Positions 26,158-35,098 are shown, counted from the stretch's first letter. The stretch is DNA of 45,558 nt from an uncultured Prevotellaceae bacterium (GCA_902783625.1 CACZRN010000083.1:1-45558), one strand, 5' to 3'. Numbers and translations are program-made. The notes: generated by a model from the letters alone, not told the origin.

Positions 26158-27246
26158 TTATTTAATATATAGACCAAGTGCCACGACTACGGTCATGAGT
26201 ACAAGATTGATGAGCGATAACGGCATCAGGTATTTCCACTCGAGTTTAAGTATCTGATCGATTCTCAGACGTGGGAATGTCCACTTTATCCACATAAGCA
26301 GCCATACGACAGCGAATGTTTTACCAAGGAACCAAACAATTCCAGGTATATAGTTCATCACTTTGTCGAAGCCGTCGATGCCGATATTCACCGGAGCCCA
26401 TCCGCCGAGGAAGACTGTAGTAGCTATACCGGCAATGATAAACAGGTTGAGGAACTCAGCCAAATAGAAGAATCCAAAGCCCATACCAGAGTATTCGGTA
26501 TGATGACCTGCTGTGAGCTCGCTCTCTGCCTCAGCCATGTCAAACGGGCCACGGTTTGCCTCAGCGTTACCGGCAATAAGGAATACCACGAAGGCAATGA
26601 TTGCCGGGATATGTCCACGGAATATCAGCCAGTTCCAAGGTCCCGTCTGAAAATCAACAATTGAACTCACCTGCATCGAGCCAGTCAATATAACAGCAGT
26701 TATAAGACACAGGCAAAGCGACATCTCATAAGATATCATCTGAACCGCAGCACGCATAGCAGAGACTACAGAGTACTTATTGTTCGAACCCCATCCTGCA
26801 AGGAATATGCCCACGACACCTATCGAAGAAATAGCTGTTATCAGGAACAGACCTACATTGAAGTCGAGCACAACAGCGCCCTTATTCCAAGGAAGGAACG
26901 AGAATGCTCCCACCGAACCTGCAATTACAAGGAAAGGAGCCAGAGCATACAAGAACTTGTCGGCTTTATCGACAAAGAAGATTTCTTTTATGAGCATCTT
27001 CACCACGTCGGCGAAAACCTGAAGCAACCCCCAAGGTCCTACGCGCATAGGGCCAAGGCGGCACTGGAAGTATGCACAAACCTTACGTTCCATGAATATC
27101 AGTGCGATAGCTAGCAGTGCGTATCCTACAAGTATCAGCACACCCACCAGCAGGCACTCAATAAATATCGACCAGAAATCTCCCAATCCTAAAGTATTTC
27201 GGAGAAGACCTTCGAACCATTGTGTTATAATACTAAAATCAAACAT
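26158..27246 (-). CDS. nuoH: NADH-quinone oxidoreductase subunit H
   Basis: Membrane subunit that forms the quinone chamber of complex I with NuoB and NuoD. With the start at 27246 it has 362 residues (MFDFSIITQWFEGLL); the in-frame ATG at 27294 would add a Lys-rich 16-residue stretch not seen in the family. Signature segments are ERKVCAYFQCRLGPMRVGPWG and NRGPFDMAEAESELTAGHHTEYSG. About eight or nine helices are predicted. Confidence 0.95.
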   Translation of the reverse strand: MFDFSIITQWFEGLLRNTLGLGDFWSIFIECLLVGVLILVGYALLAIALIFMERKVCAYFQCRLGPMRVGPWGLLQVFADVVKMLIKEIFFVDKADKFLYALAPFLVIAGSVGAFSFLPWNKGAVVLDFNVGLFLITAISSIGVVGIFLAGWGSNNKYSVVSAMRAAVQMISYEMSLCLCLITAVILTGSMQVSSIVDFQTGPWNWLIFRGHIPAIIAFVVFLIAGNAEANRGPFDMAEAESELTAGHHTEYSGMGFGFFYLAEFLNLFIIAGIATTVFLGGWAPVNIGIDGFDKVMNYIPGIVWFLGKTFAVVWLLMWIKWTFPRLRIDQILKLEWKYLMPLSLINLVLMTVVVALGLYIK

Positions 27247-27316
27247 TTCTTTTTTCTTTTTATGTTTATTTCGTTCGCCTGTTTCTATTTCCAAGCGTAC
27301 GACCTAACACCTGTTT

Positions 27317-28879
27317 TTATCGGTCAATATCTGGTATTACGAAGTCGATAGCCGCTCCCGTGGTTACGAGGTCAGCAATCTTTTGTCCACGAAGCATCGA
27401 GTCGAGTGCACCCACAAGTGTTAAACCCATCGGACGCATCTTCAAGCGATAAGGACTCTTGTCACCCTTTGAATCGAGATAGACACCAAACTCACCACTT
27501 GCACCTTCGACAGAGAAATACCATTGTCCTTCAGGCACTTTGATAATTGGCTTCTGCTTGATGTAGAATTCTCCTTCAGGAATATTATCAATAAGCTGCT
27601 CGATGATATCAAGACTTTGATACATTTCCTGAATATGAACCAGATAACGGTCCATAGAATCGGCTCCAGTGAGCGTAATCTGCTTCCATTCCACCTTGTC
27701 GTACATAGCATAAGGATGGTTCTTTCTTACATCATTCTTCCATCCAGCCGCACGACCAGCCGGTCCGGTAACAGCATAGTTCACACAATCAGTGAGCGAC
27801 ATCGGTCCTACTCCCTCGAAACGGTTATGAGTAATGACGTTATCGCCAAACACATCCATATATTCCTGAATCATCGGACGCAGATACTTCACCAAGTCCT
27901 TCACGTTCTTCACGAAGTTTGGATCTATATCATCTTGCAATCCACCGATTCGGTAATAGTTCTGAATAAGACGTCCGCCTGTGGTTTCTTCCATCACATT
28001 AAGTACATGCTCGCGGTCTCGCATGCAATAGAGGAATGCAGTGAGCGCACCAAGGTCTTGAGCGCAACAACCACAGAACAGCAAATGCGAGTCGAGACGT
28101 TGCAGCTCGTCCATTATTGTGCGGATATACTTAATACGATCCGACAACTCTACGCCCAATCCTTCTTCTATCACTCCCACGAGGGCGTGGCGATGCATCA
28201 TTGCCGAGAGATAGTTCAGACGATCGGTGAGCGCCAGCGACTGCGGATAGGTCATCGATTCACACATCTTCTCAATACCACGGTGGATATATCCCAGATG
28301 CGGATAGACACGCTTTACTATCTCTCCGTCGAGTACTGTCTGCAAGCGGAGCACTCCGTGTGTCGACGGGTGCTGCGGTCCGATATTGACAACATAGTCG
28401 TCGTCAGCAAACAAGCGATTCTGCTTCGAGCAGAGCTTGCCCTCGTCATTAAGCCAATACTCCATTCCGAAGTCTGGTTCAACATCATCATCGAGGGTGT
28501 AGTCGTCAGTCTGTTTGAAATCTTTGCGCAGTGGATATCCTTTGAAATCGCTACGCAAGAACAAACGACGCATATCAGGATGACCGAGGAACTTTATTCC
28601 AAGGAAGTCGAACACTTCGCGCTCAAGAAGATCGGCAGCTTTCCAAAGACCTACGACAGAGTTAACAACACTTTCGTCGCCAACTTTCTTGGCAAGTGTC
28701 TTCACGCTTGTGCGCTCATGGCTCTCGGTGTTCTCAAGGATGTAAACGCATCCAAGTCCTTCTTCACCGAAGTCTTCTCCGACGATTGTCACGAGATAGT
28801 CGAAATGCTTCTCGGTCTTCAGCTTTGCCATTTCAGAGGCAAACTGGTCGAAATCAAATACTATACTATTCAGTTTCAT
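27317..28879 (-). CDS. nuoCD: Fused NADH-quinone oxidoreductase subunits C and D
   Basis: Bifunctional 520-residue protein. Residues 1 to about 135 are the NuoC domain (DYLVTIVGEDFGEEG and the WKAADLLEREVFDFLGIKF region). About 165-520 are the NuoD domain, with FVVNIGPQHPSTHGVLRL-type quinone-site His (here VVNIGPQHPSTHGV) and PHLGYIHRGIEKMCE. NuoD is related to hydrogenase large subunits and lines the quinone site. The fusion is common in Bacteroidota and enterobacteria. It overlaps nuoB by 4 bp. Confidence 0.96.
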   Translation of the reverse strand: MKLNSIVFDFDQFASEMAKLKTEKHFDYLVTIVGEDFGEEGLGCVYILENTESHERTSVKTLAKKVGDESVVNSVVGLWKAADLLEREVFDFLGIKFLGHPDMRRLFLRSDFKGYPLRKDFKQTDDYTLDDDVEPDFGMEYWLNDEGKLCSKQNRLFADDDYVVNIGPQHPSTHGVLRLQTVLDGEIVKRVYPHLGYIHRGIEKMCESMTYPQSLALTDRLNYLSAMMHRHALVGVIEEGLGVELSDRIKYIRTIMDELQRLDSHLLFCGCCAQDLGALTAFLYCMRDREHVLNVMEETTGGRLIQNYYRIGGLQDDIDPNFVKNVKDLVKYLRPMIQEYMDVFGDNVITHNRFEGVGPMSLTDCVNYAVTGPAGRAAGWKNDVRKNHPYAMYDKVEWKQITLTGADSMDRYLVHIQEMYQSLDIIEQLIDNIPEGEFYIKQKPIIKVPEGQWYFSVEGASGEFGVYLDSKGDKSPYRLKMRPMGLTLVGALDSMLRGQKIADLVTTGAAIDFVIPDIDR

Positions 28880-29616
28880 TGTGCAGCCTCCTCTTTTTTT
28901 ACTGCCGCAACATTTGCTGTTGCAGCCTCCTTGGTCTCTTTCAACTCATTCACGAAATCCTCAGGCACATCGGTCACCACGATTGGGCGTCCCTTCTTGC
29001 CATAAGTAAGCTCTTCATTCGAAACGCCTTTCGCGCGCTCTTCCTTCGTCTGCTTATGGTTCGCTCCGCCAAAGAATTTCTCTATCTTCACTTTCCTCTG
29101 CAGCTGCATCATGCCGTACATGATTGCCTCAGGGCGTGGAGGACATCCGGGGATGAACACATCTACTGGAACTATTTCCTCAATGCCTTTCACCACATGA
29201 TAGCTCTGCTTGAACGGACCGCCGCTGATGGCACATCCTCCCACTGCAATCACATATTTCGGCTCTGCCATTTCGTCGTAGAGACGTTTCAAGGCAGGTG
29301 CCATCTTGTGGGTAATGGTTCCGGCACACATAATCAGGTCGGCCTGACGTGGTGAGTTGCGAGTCACCTCAAAGCCGAAACGTGCAAAGTCGTAGCGTGC
29401 ACAACCAACAGCCATAAACTCAATACCGCAGCATGACGTTGCGAATGTGAGCGACCACAACGAATTGGCACGTCCCCAGTTAATTACTTGGTCAAGAGAG
29501 CCGACGACGACATTCACTCCACCCTCGTGGAGCTCATCGACAATCTTCTCAAGACCTTTATTATCCTTAAACTCGTCATAAGGAATGCTCTTTATACGCG
29601 GTTTTCTTACTTCCAT
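28876..29616 (-). CDS. nuoB: NADH-quinone oxidoreductase subunit B with C-terminal extension
   Basis: Carries the terminal Fe-S cluster N2, which reduces quinone. All four ligands are present: C62, C63, C128 and C158 (SCCGIEF, GGCAISGG, IPGCPPRPE). The NuoB core ends near residue 180; a further 65 residues follow with a Lys/Gly segment, then TDVPEDFVNELKETKEAA and an Ala/Lys/Glu-rich end. E. coli NuoB is 220 residues, so the tail is moderately long and its role is unknown. It overlaps nuoA by 10 bp and nuoCD by 4 bp. Confidence 0.96.
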   Translation of the reverse strand: MEVRKPRIKSIPYDEFKDNKGLEKIVDELHEGGVNVVVGSLDQVINWGRANSLWSLTFATSCCGIEFMAVGCARYDFARFGFEVTRNSPRQADLIMCAGTITHKMAPALKRLYDEMAEPKYVIAVGGCAISGGPFKQSYHVVKGIEEIVPVDVFIPGCPPRPEAIMYGMMQLQRKVKIEKFFGGANHKQTKEERAKGVSNEELTYGKKGRPIVVTDVPEDFVNELKETKEAATANVAAVKKEEAAQ

Positions 29617-29957
29617 TCAAGAGCTCCTTTCCGCCAAGCGTATGCAAGGCCAAACACAAGTACCAACAGGAAGAAGCCGATGCTGACGAGTGCCATCGGT
29701 CCAAACTGCTTGACGACTACTGCCCAGGGATAAATAAACACGGTCTCAATGTCGAACATCAAGAAAAGGATGGCAAACAAATAGTAGCCTATCGACACGG
29801 GAAGCCAAGAGGTGCCACGTGTAGGTATACCACATTCATAAGGTTCACCCTTTACCTTGTTATACGAACGGGGACCGATGAGCTTGGCCACGACATAAGC
29901 GCCGAGAACCAAAACCGCAGCCGTCAAAAGAACGGTGATTAACAAAGTAAAATACAT
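29607..29957 (-). CDS. nuoA: NADH-quinone oxidoreductase subunit A
   Basis: Three-helix membrane subunit, 116 residues, first gene of the operon. The family motif is visible as KGEPYECGIPTRG followed by YYLFAILFLMFDIETVFIYPWAV, containing the conserved acidic residues FDIE. A probable promoter (-7 element TACTTTTG read on minus) lies about 42 bp upstream. No nuoE, F or G gene is present before or inside the operon. Confidence 0.95.
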   Translation of the reverse strand: MYFTLLITVLLTAAVLVLGAYVVAKLIGPRSYNKVKGEPYECGIPTRGTSWLPVSIGYYLFAILFLMFDIETVFIYPWAVVVKQFGPMALVSIGFFLLVLVFGLAYAWRKGALEWK

Positions 29958-29998
29958 AAAATTTATAACGTTATTTATATTATGCTTTTAAGCAGATG

Positions 29999-30006
29999 CA
30001 AAAGTA
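29999..30006 (-). promoter_or_regulatory. -7 element of the nuo operon promoter
   Basis: Minus-strand TACTTTTG; the -33 position is an A-run on the plus strand (T-run on minus) rather than a clear TTTG. The leader would be about 37 bases. Between here and the next repeat (30007-30164) nothing else is recognised. Confidence 0.55.
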
Positions 30007-30164
30007 ATAACTTTTTTTCATATATAAAAAAAAAGGAACAAATAATGACATTATAATGTCGGATAATTTTAATTAATTGCAGATTAATGGGCTTAACAAG
30101 CCATGAGATATGTTTTATCCCCCCTATTTTAACGCATTATCACATCACTTAAAACCAGTGCATT

Positions 30165-30250
30165 GAAAATTTTGCTAGCAAAATTTCCATTAAAGAGCCC
30201 ACTTATTGGCATTAAAGAGCCTCTTTATTCGAAAATTTGCTAGCAAAATT
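30165..30250. repeat. Four-palindrome intergenic repeat, copy 4
   Basis: GCTAGC cores start at 30174 and 30239, 65 bp apart. Inner boxes ATTAAAGAGCCCACTTAT and ATTAAAGAGCCTCTTTAT start at 30189 and 30211, 22 bp apart. The four box centres fall at about 30176, 30198, 30220 and 30242. It lies between the 3' end of the BadF-type kinase gene and the nuo promoter. Confidence 0.85.
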
Positions 30251-30330
30251 ATTTGTTCGACAAAATACCACCTGTTTCTCAGTATGATTTTAATTCAAGC
30301 AAAAGATACTGAAAACGACAAATAACAATA

Positions 30331-31179
30331 TTAAGAACAAGCGGTATGGAAGTCTATAAGCCCGCCAATAGGCTTCGCAAGTATCGTTCCCATGATATAT
30401 CCTGCATCGGAAACGACTTGCCGGAGCTGCTTTTCAAAACTTAGCGACATTCCTCCGACAAACGAAACAGGAAGATCTTTCCTACCATAAGCGGCGACAT
30501 TATTAGTGATAAACGAAGCAAAATTATCGACCACTATTCGCTCAATTGTCGCGTCATCGATGTGTCGTGATGCAAATGAGACCAGCGATGCAAGAAAACG
30601 ACTGGGCATAGCACCGTGATAGACATTGCTGATTATTTCGGGCAACGTCAATCCCGTTTCTTTTTCAAACGCCAATCGCAACTCGTCGCTCGCTTGTCCT
30701 TTGTAAATCTTGTTAATCAACTGCTTTCCCAATACGGCTCCACTACCCTCGTCGCCAAGAACAAATCCGAGTGGAGGCACGTTCTTAACGATATTCTCCC
30801 CGTCGAACAGACACGAATTGCTCCCAGTGCCTAAAATACAAGCTATGCCTTCCTCGTGATGGAATAAGGCACGGGCAGCACCAAGCAAATCGGAGGAAAC
30901 CATAACCATCGCAGAAGGAAAGAATTTTCTCAGCACCTGAGTGACCTTTTCTATGTTCTTACCAATGCACCCTGCGCCATAGAAAAACGCTTCCGTTACC
31001 TGCTTATTACCAAGCAGATACGTATCGAATGCTTTACTAAAACTTTCATATATTTCTTCTGGCTCCATAAACACAGGATTGACACCTGGCGAATTGAACG
31101 TTTCAATGCCGCGAACATCATCGCAGAGTGCCCAGTCAATCTTCGTGCTTCCACAATCGGCTATAAGTTTCATCTCCAT
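30331..31179 (-). CDS. BadF/BadG-type ATPase, N-acetylglucosamine kinase-like
   Basis: ASKHA-fold sugar kinase-like protein of 282 residues. The phosphate-1 motif is ADCGSTKIDWAL (7-18), phosphate-2 is GTGSNS (117-122), and GDEGSGAVLG (142-151) is the segment typical of the GlcNAc-kinase branch of the BadF family. GlcNAc or another amino sugar from cell-wall recycling is the likely substrate, by family only. Two starts are possible (31179 or 31173, MEMK or MK). A good promoter lies at 31203-31232. The gene is transcribed alone. Confidence 0.85.
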   Translation of the reverse strand: MEMKLIADCGSTKIDWALCDDVRGIETFNSPGVNPVFMEPEEIYESFSKAFDTYLLGNKQVTEAFFYGAGCIGKNIEKVTQVLRKFFPSAMVMVSSDLLGAARALFHHEEGIACILGTGSNSCLFDGENIVKNVPPLGFVLGDEGSGAVLGKQLINKIYKGQASDELRLAFEKETGLTLPEIISNVYHGAMPSRFLASLVSFASRHIDDATIERIVVDNFASFITNNVAAYGRKDLPVSFVGGMSLSFEKQLRQVVSDAGYIMGTILAKPIGGLIDFHTACS

Positions 31180-31202
31180 TCGCGTTTTCGTTTTATCACT
31201 TG

Positions 31203-31232
31203 CAAAAGTATTTCTTTATCAATAAAAACAAA
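31203..31232 (-). promoter_or_regulatory. Promoter of the BadF-type kinase gene
   Basis: On the minus strand: TTTG at 31232-31229, an 18-bp spacer and TACTTTTG at 31210-31203. The leader is about 18 bases. Confidence 0.65.
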
Positions 31233-31291
31233 AATTATTTCCCACTTTTTTTGCTTTCTCATCAGTACTAACCATCTTAAACGCTCTATAC

Positions 31292-31412
31292 ATAGGCTTC
31301 GCATCGATACAAAAAAATAAATTTCTTCGAATTTTATTTTAGTTACTTCCCTTCGGTCAGTGGGTCTCACTTGCGTTCGACAAGTCTCTGCGCTCGGCTT
31401 GCACTATCTTTA
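31292..31412 (+). repeat. Promoter cassette, upstream variant copy
   Basis: The first 49 bases (31292-31340, starting ATAGGCTTCGC) nearly repeat 31426-31472, and 31387-31411 repeats 31474-31498, but here about 46 extra bases separate the two halves. The -7 element reads TATCTTTA instead of TATCTTTG. The copies start 134 bp apart. This twin is probably inactive or weak because its -33 and -7 halves are split. Confidence 0.75.
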
Positions 31413-31469
31413 GTATAACTGAAAATAGGCTTCGCCTCGGCATAAAAAATAAATTTCTTCGAATTTTAT

Positions 31470-31500
31470 TTTGTTCTGCGCTCGGCTTGCACTATCTTTG
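31470..31500 (+). promoter_or_regulatory. Promoter of the MscS-type channel gene
   Basis: TTTG at 31470-31473, a 19-bp spacer with GCTCGGCTTGCAC, TATCTTTG at 31493-31500. A CCTCGGCATAAAAAATAAAT box lies upstream at 31435-31454. The same composite structure is found before cstA and before the RluA-type gene. The leader is about 25 bases. Confidence 0.8.
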
Positions 31501-31529
31501 CATCGGATTTAACATATAAAAGAGAAGAA

Positions 31530-33860
31530 ATGAAGAAATCGCTTATCATATTGTTCCTATCGTTACTGATTACAATCCCTGTTAACGCAGTGCTTAAGGA
31601 GAAAGACCTGAACAGTACGCTCTCTATCCTTCGCACGGAACTAACCAAAGAACGTGAAGAGCTACAACGGCAATCGGAGCTGATGAAGCAACAGCAAGAA
31701 GATGTGCTCAACGACCTGATGGACATCATCAGCCGAAGCAACCAGAACTCGCTCATGCTTTATTCGCAGAAGCCAGGATACATCTTCGACCTCACCTATG
31801 CATGTCACGAGGCAACCGAGCAATACAACGAGTTTCAGGAAAACGTATTGCCATTCACCTCTTTTATAGAGAGAAACGAAACCGAGATAGCACGTTACGA
31901 CAGTTTGGTGACGAATCTCAGCAAGATGATACCAAGCACTCTCGACGAGAAAGCAAGAATAGACAGAAACGTATGTCTTACTCTTGCCGTTAACATCCGA
32001 CGCACACTCAAAGAATACACTGAGCAGTTTACCGATTATGTAAGATACTACAAAAACACTGAAAGTCGTCTTGCATACTTGAACGATTATGCAAATCAAC
32101 GCTATTACGACATACAGACAAGTATCTTCCGCAATGGCGGTGAGAACTATTTCCTTATTTTGAAAAACCTCGGCAAGCAACTGAAGAGCACCACAGAAGT
32201 TGTTACCGACAAATACAAACATGTTGAAAGAAACCATTCGCAATGGGACAGCAGAGTCATGTTGTTCCTATACACGATGATAATCATCTACGGGTTCATC
32301 TCCTTTGTGCTTAACATTCTGGTTGTAAGGTTCTTGTTACCAAAGCGTCTTAACACCGAAGGGTTTAAAATACGTCGCACATGTATTATCCAGACGACCT
32401 CTGTTATCACTTTGGCAATCATTTTGGGAGCGATAAGAATGATATTCAAGGATCAATACTTCCTTATCATGGCAAGCGGATTGCTCGTAGAATACGCATG
32501 GCTGTTGAGCGTTATCCTCATTTCATTGCTTATACGACTTGAAGGCACACAGATAAAAAGCGGCTTCCACATCTACTCGCCGCTGATGTTCATTGGCTTT
32601 GTGGTCATCACATTCCGCATTGTTCTTATCCCTAACAACCTTGTCGATCTCATCTTCCCGCCCATCCTACTCTGCTGTGCACTATGGCAGTGGCGCGTCA
32701 TAAAGAAACATAACAAGAACATCCCGAACAGCGACGTCTTCTACTCATACACTACACTCTTTGTATTCATCGTATCTGTGGGATGCTCATGGCTCGGATA
32801 TACGCTTCTGAGTGTGCAGATACTCATTTGGTGGATAATGCAATTGACATGTATCCTCACCATCACGTGCATACAGGGACTACTCAAACAATGGGCTTTG
32901 CGTCACGGATACGAAGAGAAACCTATAACGCAATCGTGGTTCTACAGGTTTGTGTACGACGTATGCCTGCCTTTACTCGCCGTAATATCGATAATGATAT
33001 CGATCTATTGGGCAGCCGATGTTTTCAATCTTGGCGGTACAAGCCGACGTCTGTTCTCGTATCAGGTAATCGATGCCAAAGGCTTTAAACTCAGTGCAAT
33101 GTCTATTGCCCAGGTAATAGCACTGTTCCTTATATTCCGTTATATAGCCAATACGCTGAAATTGCTTGCGCGTCAGCACTTCGACGAGGTTGATCCGTCG
33201 TCGGCTCCAAGCCGAATTGCGATGGCCAGCAACATCATCAACCTAGTTGTATGGGGCGCTTGGCTGCTCATAAGTCTTGCTATTCTCCACGTGAGCAGCA
33301 CATGGCTCGTGGTCATCTCAGGTGGTTTGTCGACTGGTATCGGTTTCGCTATGAAGGATATCATCGAGAATATCTATTATGGTGTTGCCTTGATGGCAGG
33401 AAGAGTGAAGGTTGGTGACTGGATTGTGCTCGACGGCACACGCGGAAGGGTGAGCTCAATATCATACACAAGCACAATGATTGAAGCCACCGACGGAGCA
33501 GTGATAGCGTTCCAAAACAGCCAACTGTTTACCAAGAATTACAAAAACATGACCAAGAATCATGGTTATGAGCAAGACATATTCGAGGTGGGTGTGGCTT
33601 ACGGAACTGATGTCGAGAAAGTGAGAACATTGTTGCAAGAGAAACTCATGAATCTCGACTGCGTGTATAAGCGTCGCCCCGTGAACGTTGTGGTTAAGGA
33701 GTTTGGAGACAACAGCGTCAACCTTAAGGTGATGGCGTGGATACCTGTGCGCACACAATATGTCGATGACGGGCGACTGAAGGAATGTGTTTACAACACT
33801 CTCAGAGAGAACGGCATCGAGATTCCATTCCCACAACGCGACATACACATTATCAAATAA
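31530..33860 (+). CDS. Large MscS family mechanosensitive ion channel
   Basis: Inner-membrane tension-gated channel that releases solutes on hypo-osmotic shock. The 776 residues start with a signal peptide (MKKSLIILFLSLLITIPVNA), then a periplasmic helical region of about 220 residues with coiled-coil character (LTKEREELQRQSELMKQQQE). About ten membrane helices follow. The MscS pore helix and vestibule occur from about residue 597 (GIGFAMKDIIENI), then the beta domain with VGDWIVLDGTRGRV and a C-terminal domain with VGVAYGTDVEKVR. The architecture is that of long MscS homologues such as MscM or MscK, though shorter. Confidence 0.93.
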   Translation: MKKSLIILFLSLLITIPVNAVLKEKDLNSTLSILRTELTKEREELQRQSELMKQQQEDVLNDLMDIISRSNQNSLMLYSQKPGYIFDLTYACHEATEQYNEFQENVLPFTSFIERNETEIARYDSLVTNLSKMIPSTLDEKARIDRNVCLTLAVNIRRTLKEYTEQFTDYVRYYKNTESRLAYLNDYANQRYYDIQTSIFRNGGENYFLILKNLGKQLKSTTEVVTDKYKHVERNHSQWDSRVMLFLYTMIIIYGFISFVLNILVVRFLLPKRLNTEGFKIRRTCIIQTTSVITLAIILGAIRMIFKDQYFLIMASGLLVEYAWLLSVILISLLIRLEGTQIKSGFHIYSPLMFIGFVVITFRIVLIPNNLVDLIFPPILLCCALWQWRVIKKHNKNIPNSDVFYSYTTLFVFIVSVGCSWLGYTLLSVQILIWWIMQLTCILTITCIQGLLKQWALRHGYEEKPITQSWFYRFVYDVCLPLLAVISIMISIYWAADVFNLGGTSRRLFSYQVIDAKGFKLSAMSIAQVIALFLIFRYIANTLKLLARQHFDEVDPSSAPSRIAMASNIINLVVWGAWLLISLAILHVSSTWLVVISGGLSTGIGFAMKDIIENIYYGVALMAGRVKVGDWIVLDGTRGRVSSISYTSTMIEATDGAVIAFQNSQLFTKNYKNMTKNHGYEQDIFEVGVAYGTDVEKVRTLLQEKLMNLDCVYKRRPVNVVVKEFGDNSVNLKVMAWIPVRTQYVDDGRLKECVYNTLRENGIEIPFPQRDIHIIK

Positions 33861-33924
33861 TTACATCCGAAGCTCTTATCGCCAATGCGCAAAAGACTAT
33901 AGTGGAAAATGAAGTAAGAAAAGC

Positions 33925-34083
33925 ATGAACAACGATTTCACTCTATATATCGCATGTCTGATAGCAATCATCGTCGGTGTTGTTATCATCAAGAAAGTGG
34001 CAAGTTGCCTGATAAAGACAATAGCCCTACTCATTGTGGTAGGACTATTGCTTGTGTATTTCCTTCACGCTGGAAATATCTAA
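33925..34083 (+). CDS. Small 52-residue membrane protein
   Basis: Short gene starting at ATG 33925 and ending TAA 34081-34083. The product begins MNNDFTLYIACLIAIIVGVV and has two hydrophobic segments, about 7-22 and 32-47, separated by a basic, Cys-containing turn IKKVASCLIK. A two-helix hairpin of this sort is typical of small stress or channel-associated proteins, but I do not recognise a family. It lies 64 bp downstream of the MscS gene on the same strand, so it may be co-transcribed with it. Confidence 0.6.
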   Translation: MNNDFTLYIACLIAIIVGVVIIKKVASCLIKTIALLIVVGLLLVYFLHAGNI

Positions 34084-34085
34084 TG

Positions 34086-34148
34086 AGTATCACTGCCCGG
34101 CGATTCCGCCCCACCCTTCTGGCGGAAGAATGAGAGCAGAATGATACT
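34086..34148. terminator. Nested hairpin between convergent genes
   Basis: Outer arms AGTATCA-CTGC (34086-34096) and GCAG-AA-TGATACT (34136-34148) enclose an inner TTCCGCC/GGCGGAA stem (34104-34110 with 34121-34127). It follows the small membrane-protein gene and precedes the 3' end of the RluA-type gene. No T-run; a bidirectional terminator or processing signal is likely. Confidence 0.5.
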
Positions 34149-34158
34149 GAAAGAATAA

Positions 34159-35049
34159 TCAAAATAGCTTTTTAAACTCTGATGGAATCTGCGTTGAGAA
34201 CTCCATCGGCTCTCCCGTGACGGGATGATAGAAGCACAATACGTATGCATGCAGGCACAGACGGTTAAGCGGATTGTCACCGTTACCATATTTCGGATCG
34301 CCGCAAACAGGGTGCCCCATATCGGCTGCATGCACCCTTATCTGATTCTTACGCCCTGTCTCAAGACGGAATTCCACAAGCGAATGCTCAGTTGTTCGAG
34401 CAAGAGTGTGGAAATGAGTGACAGCATATTTACCGCCATTATCCACTGGCGACGAATATGTGAAATACGCCTTGTTGTCTCTCAACCAGTTGGCTATCGT
34501 GCCCTCATCGTCTTCCATCTCGCCCGAGAGCACTGCCACATAGCGACGATCAAAGACAATATCGTGCCAGTTGTGCTCGAAAATCTTCTCCGTATTCATG
34601 TCTTTGGCGTAAATCATGAGTCCGCTTGTGTCGCGATCGAGCCTATGCACCACATGAGCCATGCAATGCTGCTTCGACTTGCGCAGATAGTCGTCGAGCA
34701 CCGATTTCACATTCAGCGACGAATGTCCTGCCGCCATCGAGAGGATACCCACCTTCTTTTCAATGACGAACATATACGGATCTTCGTAAAGCAGTTTCAC
34801 GTAGCGGCTTTTGAAGAGATCGTTTCGCTTTGAGCGACTAACGGAAACCTTCTGTCCCTCAGTGAGTTGATAGTCGAATTGGGTAACGATTTTTCCGTTT
34901 ACCTTTATTCCTCTGCCCTGAAGCGTAGCCTTCACCTTGCTACGGCTCTGCCCTTTGAGCGTGGCAAGAAGATAATCGAGCAGCCCCTGAGGCTCCTCTA
35001 CAATATAATGGTCGTAATCACCGCCTTGTGTAAAATATGTCTTCTTCAT
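34159..35049 (-). CDS. RluA family pseudouridine synthase
   Basis: Modifies uridines in rRNA or tRNA. With the start at 35049 the protein has 296 residues (MKKTYFTQGG). An S4-like RNA-binding domain occupies about 20-65, and the catalytic motif HRLDRDTSG lies at 135-143 with the catalytic Asp138. The C-terminal RKNQIRVHAADMGHPVCGD is also standard. The start at 35049 is preferred over the in-frame ATG at 35097 because the promoter -7 element (35068-35075) falls inside the longer reading. The exact target (RluA, C or D type) cannot be told from sequence. Confidence 0.9.
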   Translation of the reverse strand: MKKTYFTQGGDYDHYIVEEPQGLLDYLLATLKGQSRSKVKATLQGRGIKVNGKIVTQFDYQLTEGQKVSVSRSKRNDLFKSRYVKLLYEDPYMFVIEKKVGILSMAAGHSSLNVKSVLDDYLRKSKQHCMAHVVHRLDRDTSGLMIYAKDMNTEKIFEHNWHDIVFDRRYVAVLSGEMEDDEGTIANWLRDNKAYFTYSSPVDNGGKYAVTHFHTLARTTEHSLVEFRLETGRKNQIRVHAADMGHPVCGDPKYGNGDNPLNRLCLHAYVLCFYHPVTGEPMEFSTQIPSEFKKLF

Positions 35050-35067
35050 CACATTCTTAAATATCTG

Positions 35068-35098
35068 CAAAGGTAATGAAAGCCGAGAGCAAAACAAA
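35068..35098 (-). promoter_or_regulatory. Promoter of the RluA-type gene
   Basis: On minus: TTTG at 35098-35095, a 19-bp spacer with CTCTCGGCTTTCAT, TACCTTTG at 35075-35068. A GCCTCGGC box lies upstream at 35126-35118. Predicted start near 35062, 13 bases before the start codon. Confidence 0.75.

Noticed and set aside
27524..29005. Long open frame (493 codons) on the plus strand opposite nuoCD and nuoB
   Set aside because: The minus-strand genes have complete family motifs and Fe-S or quinone-site residues; the plus frame has no recognisable domain and arises from the composition of the opposite strand.
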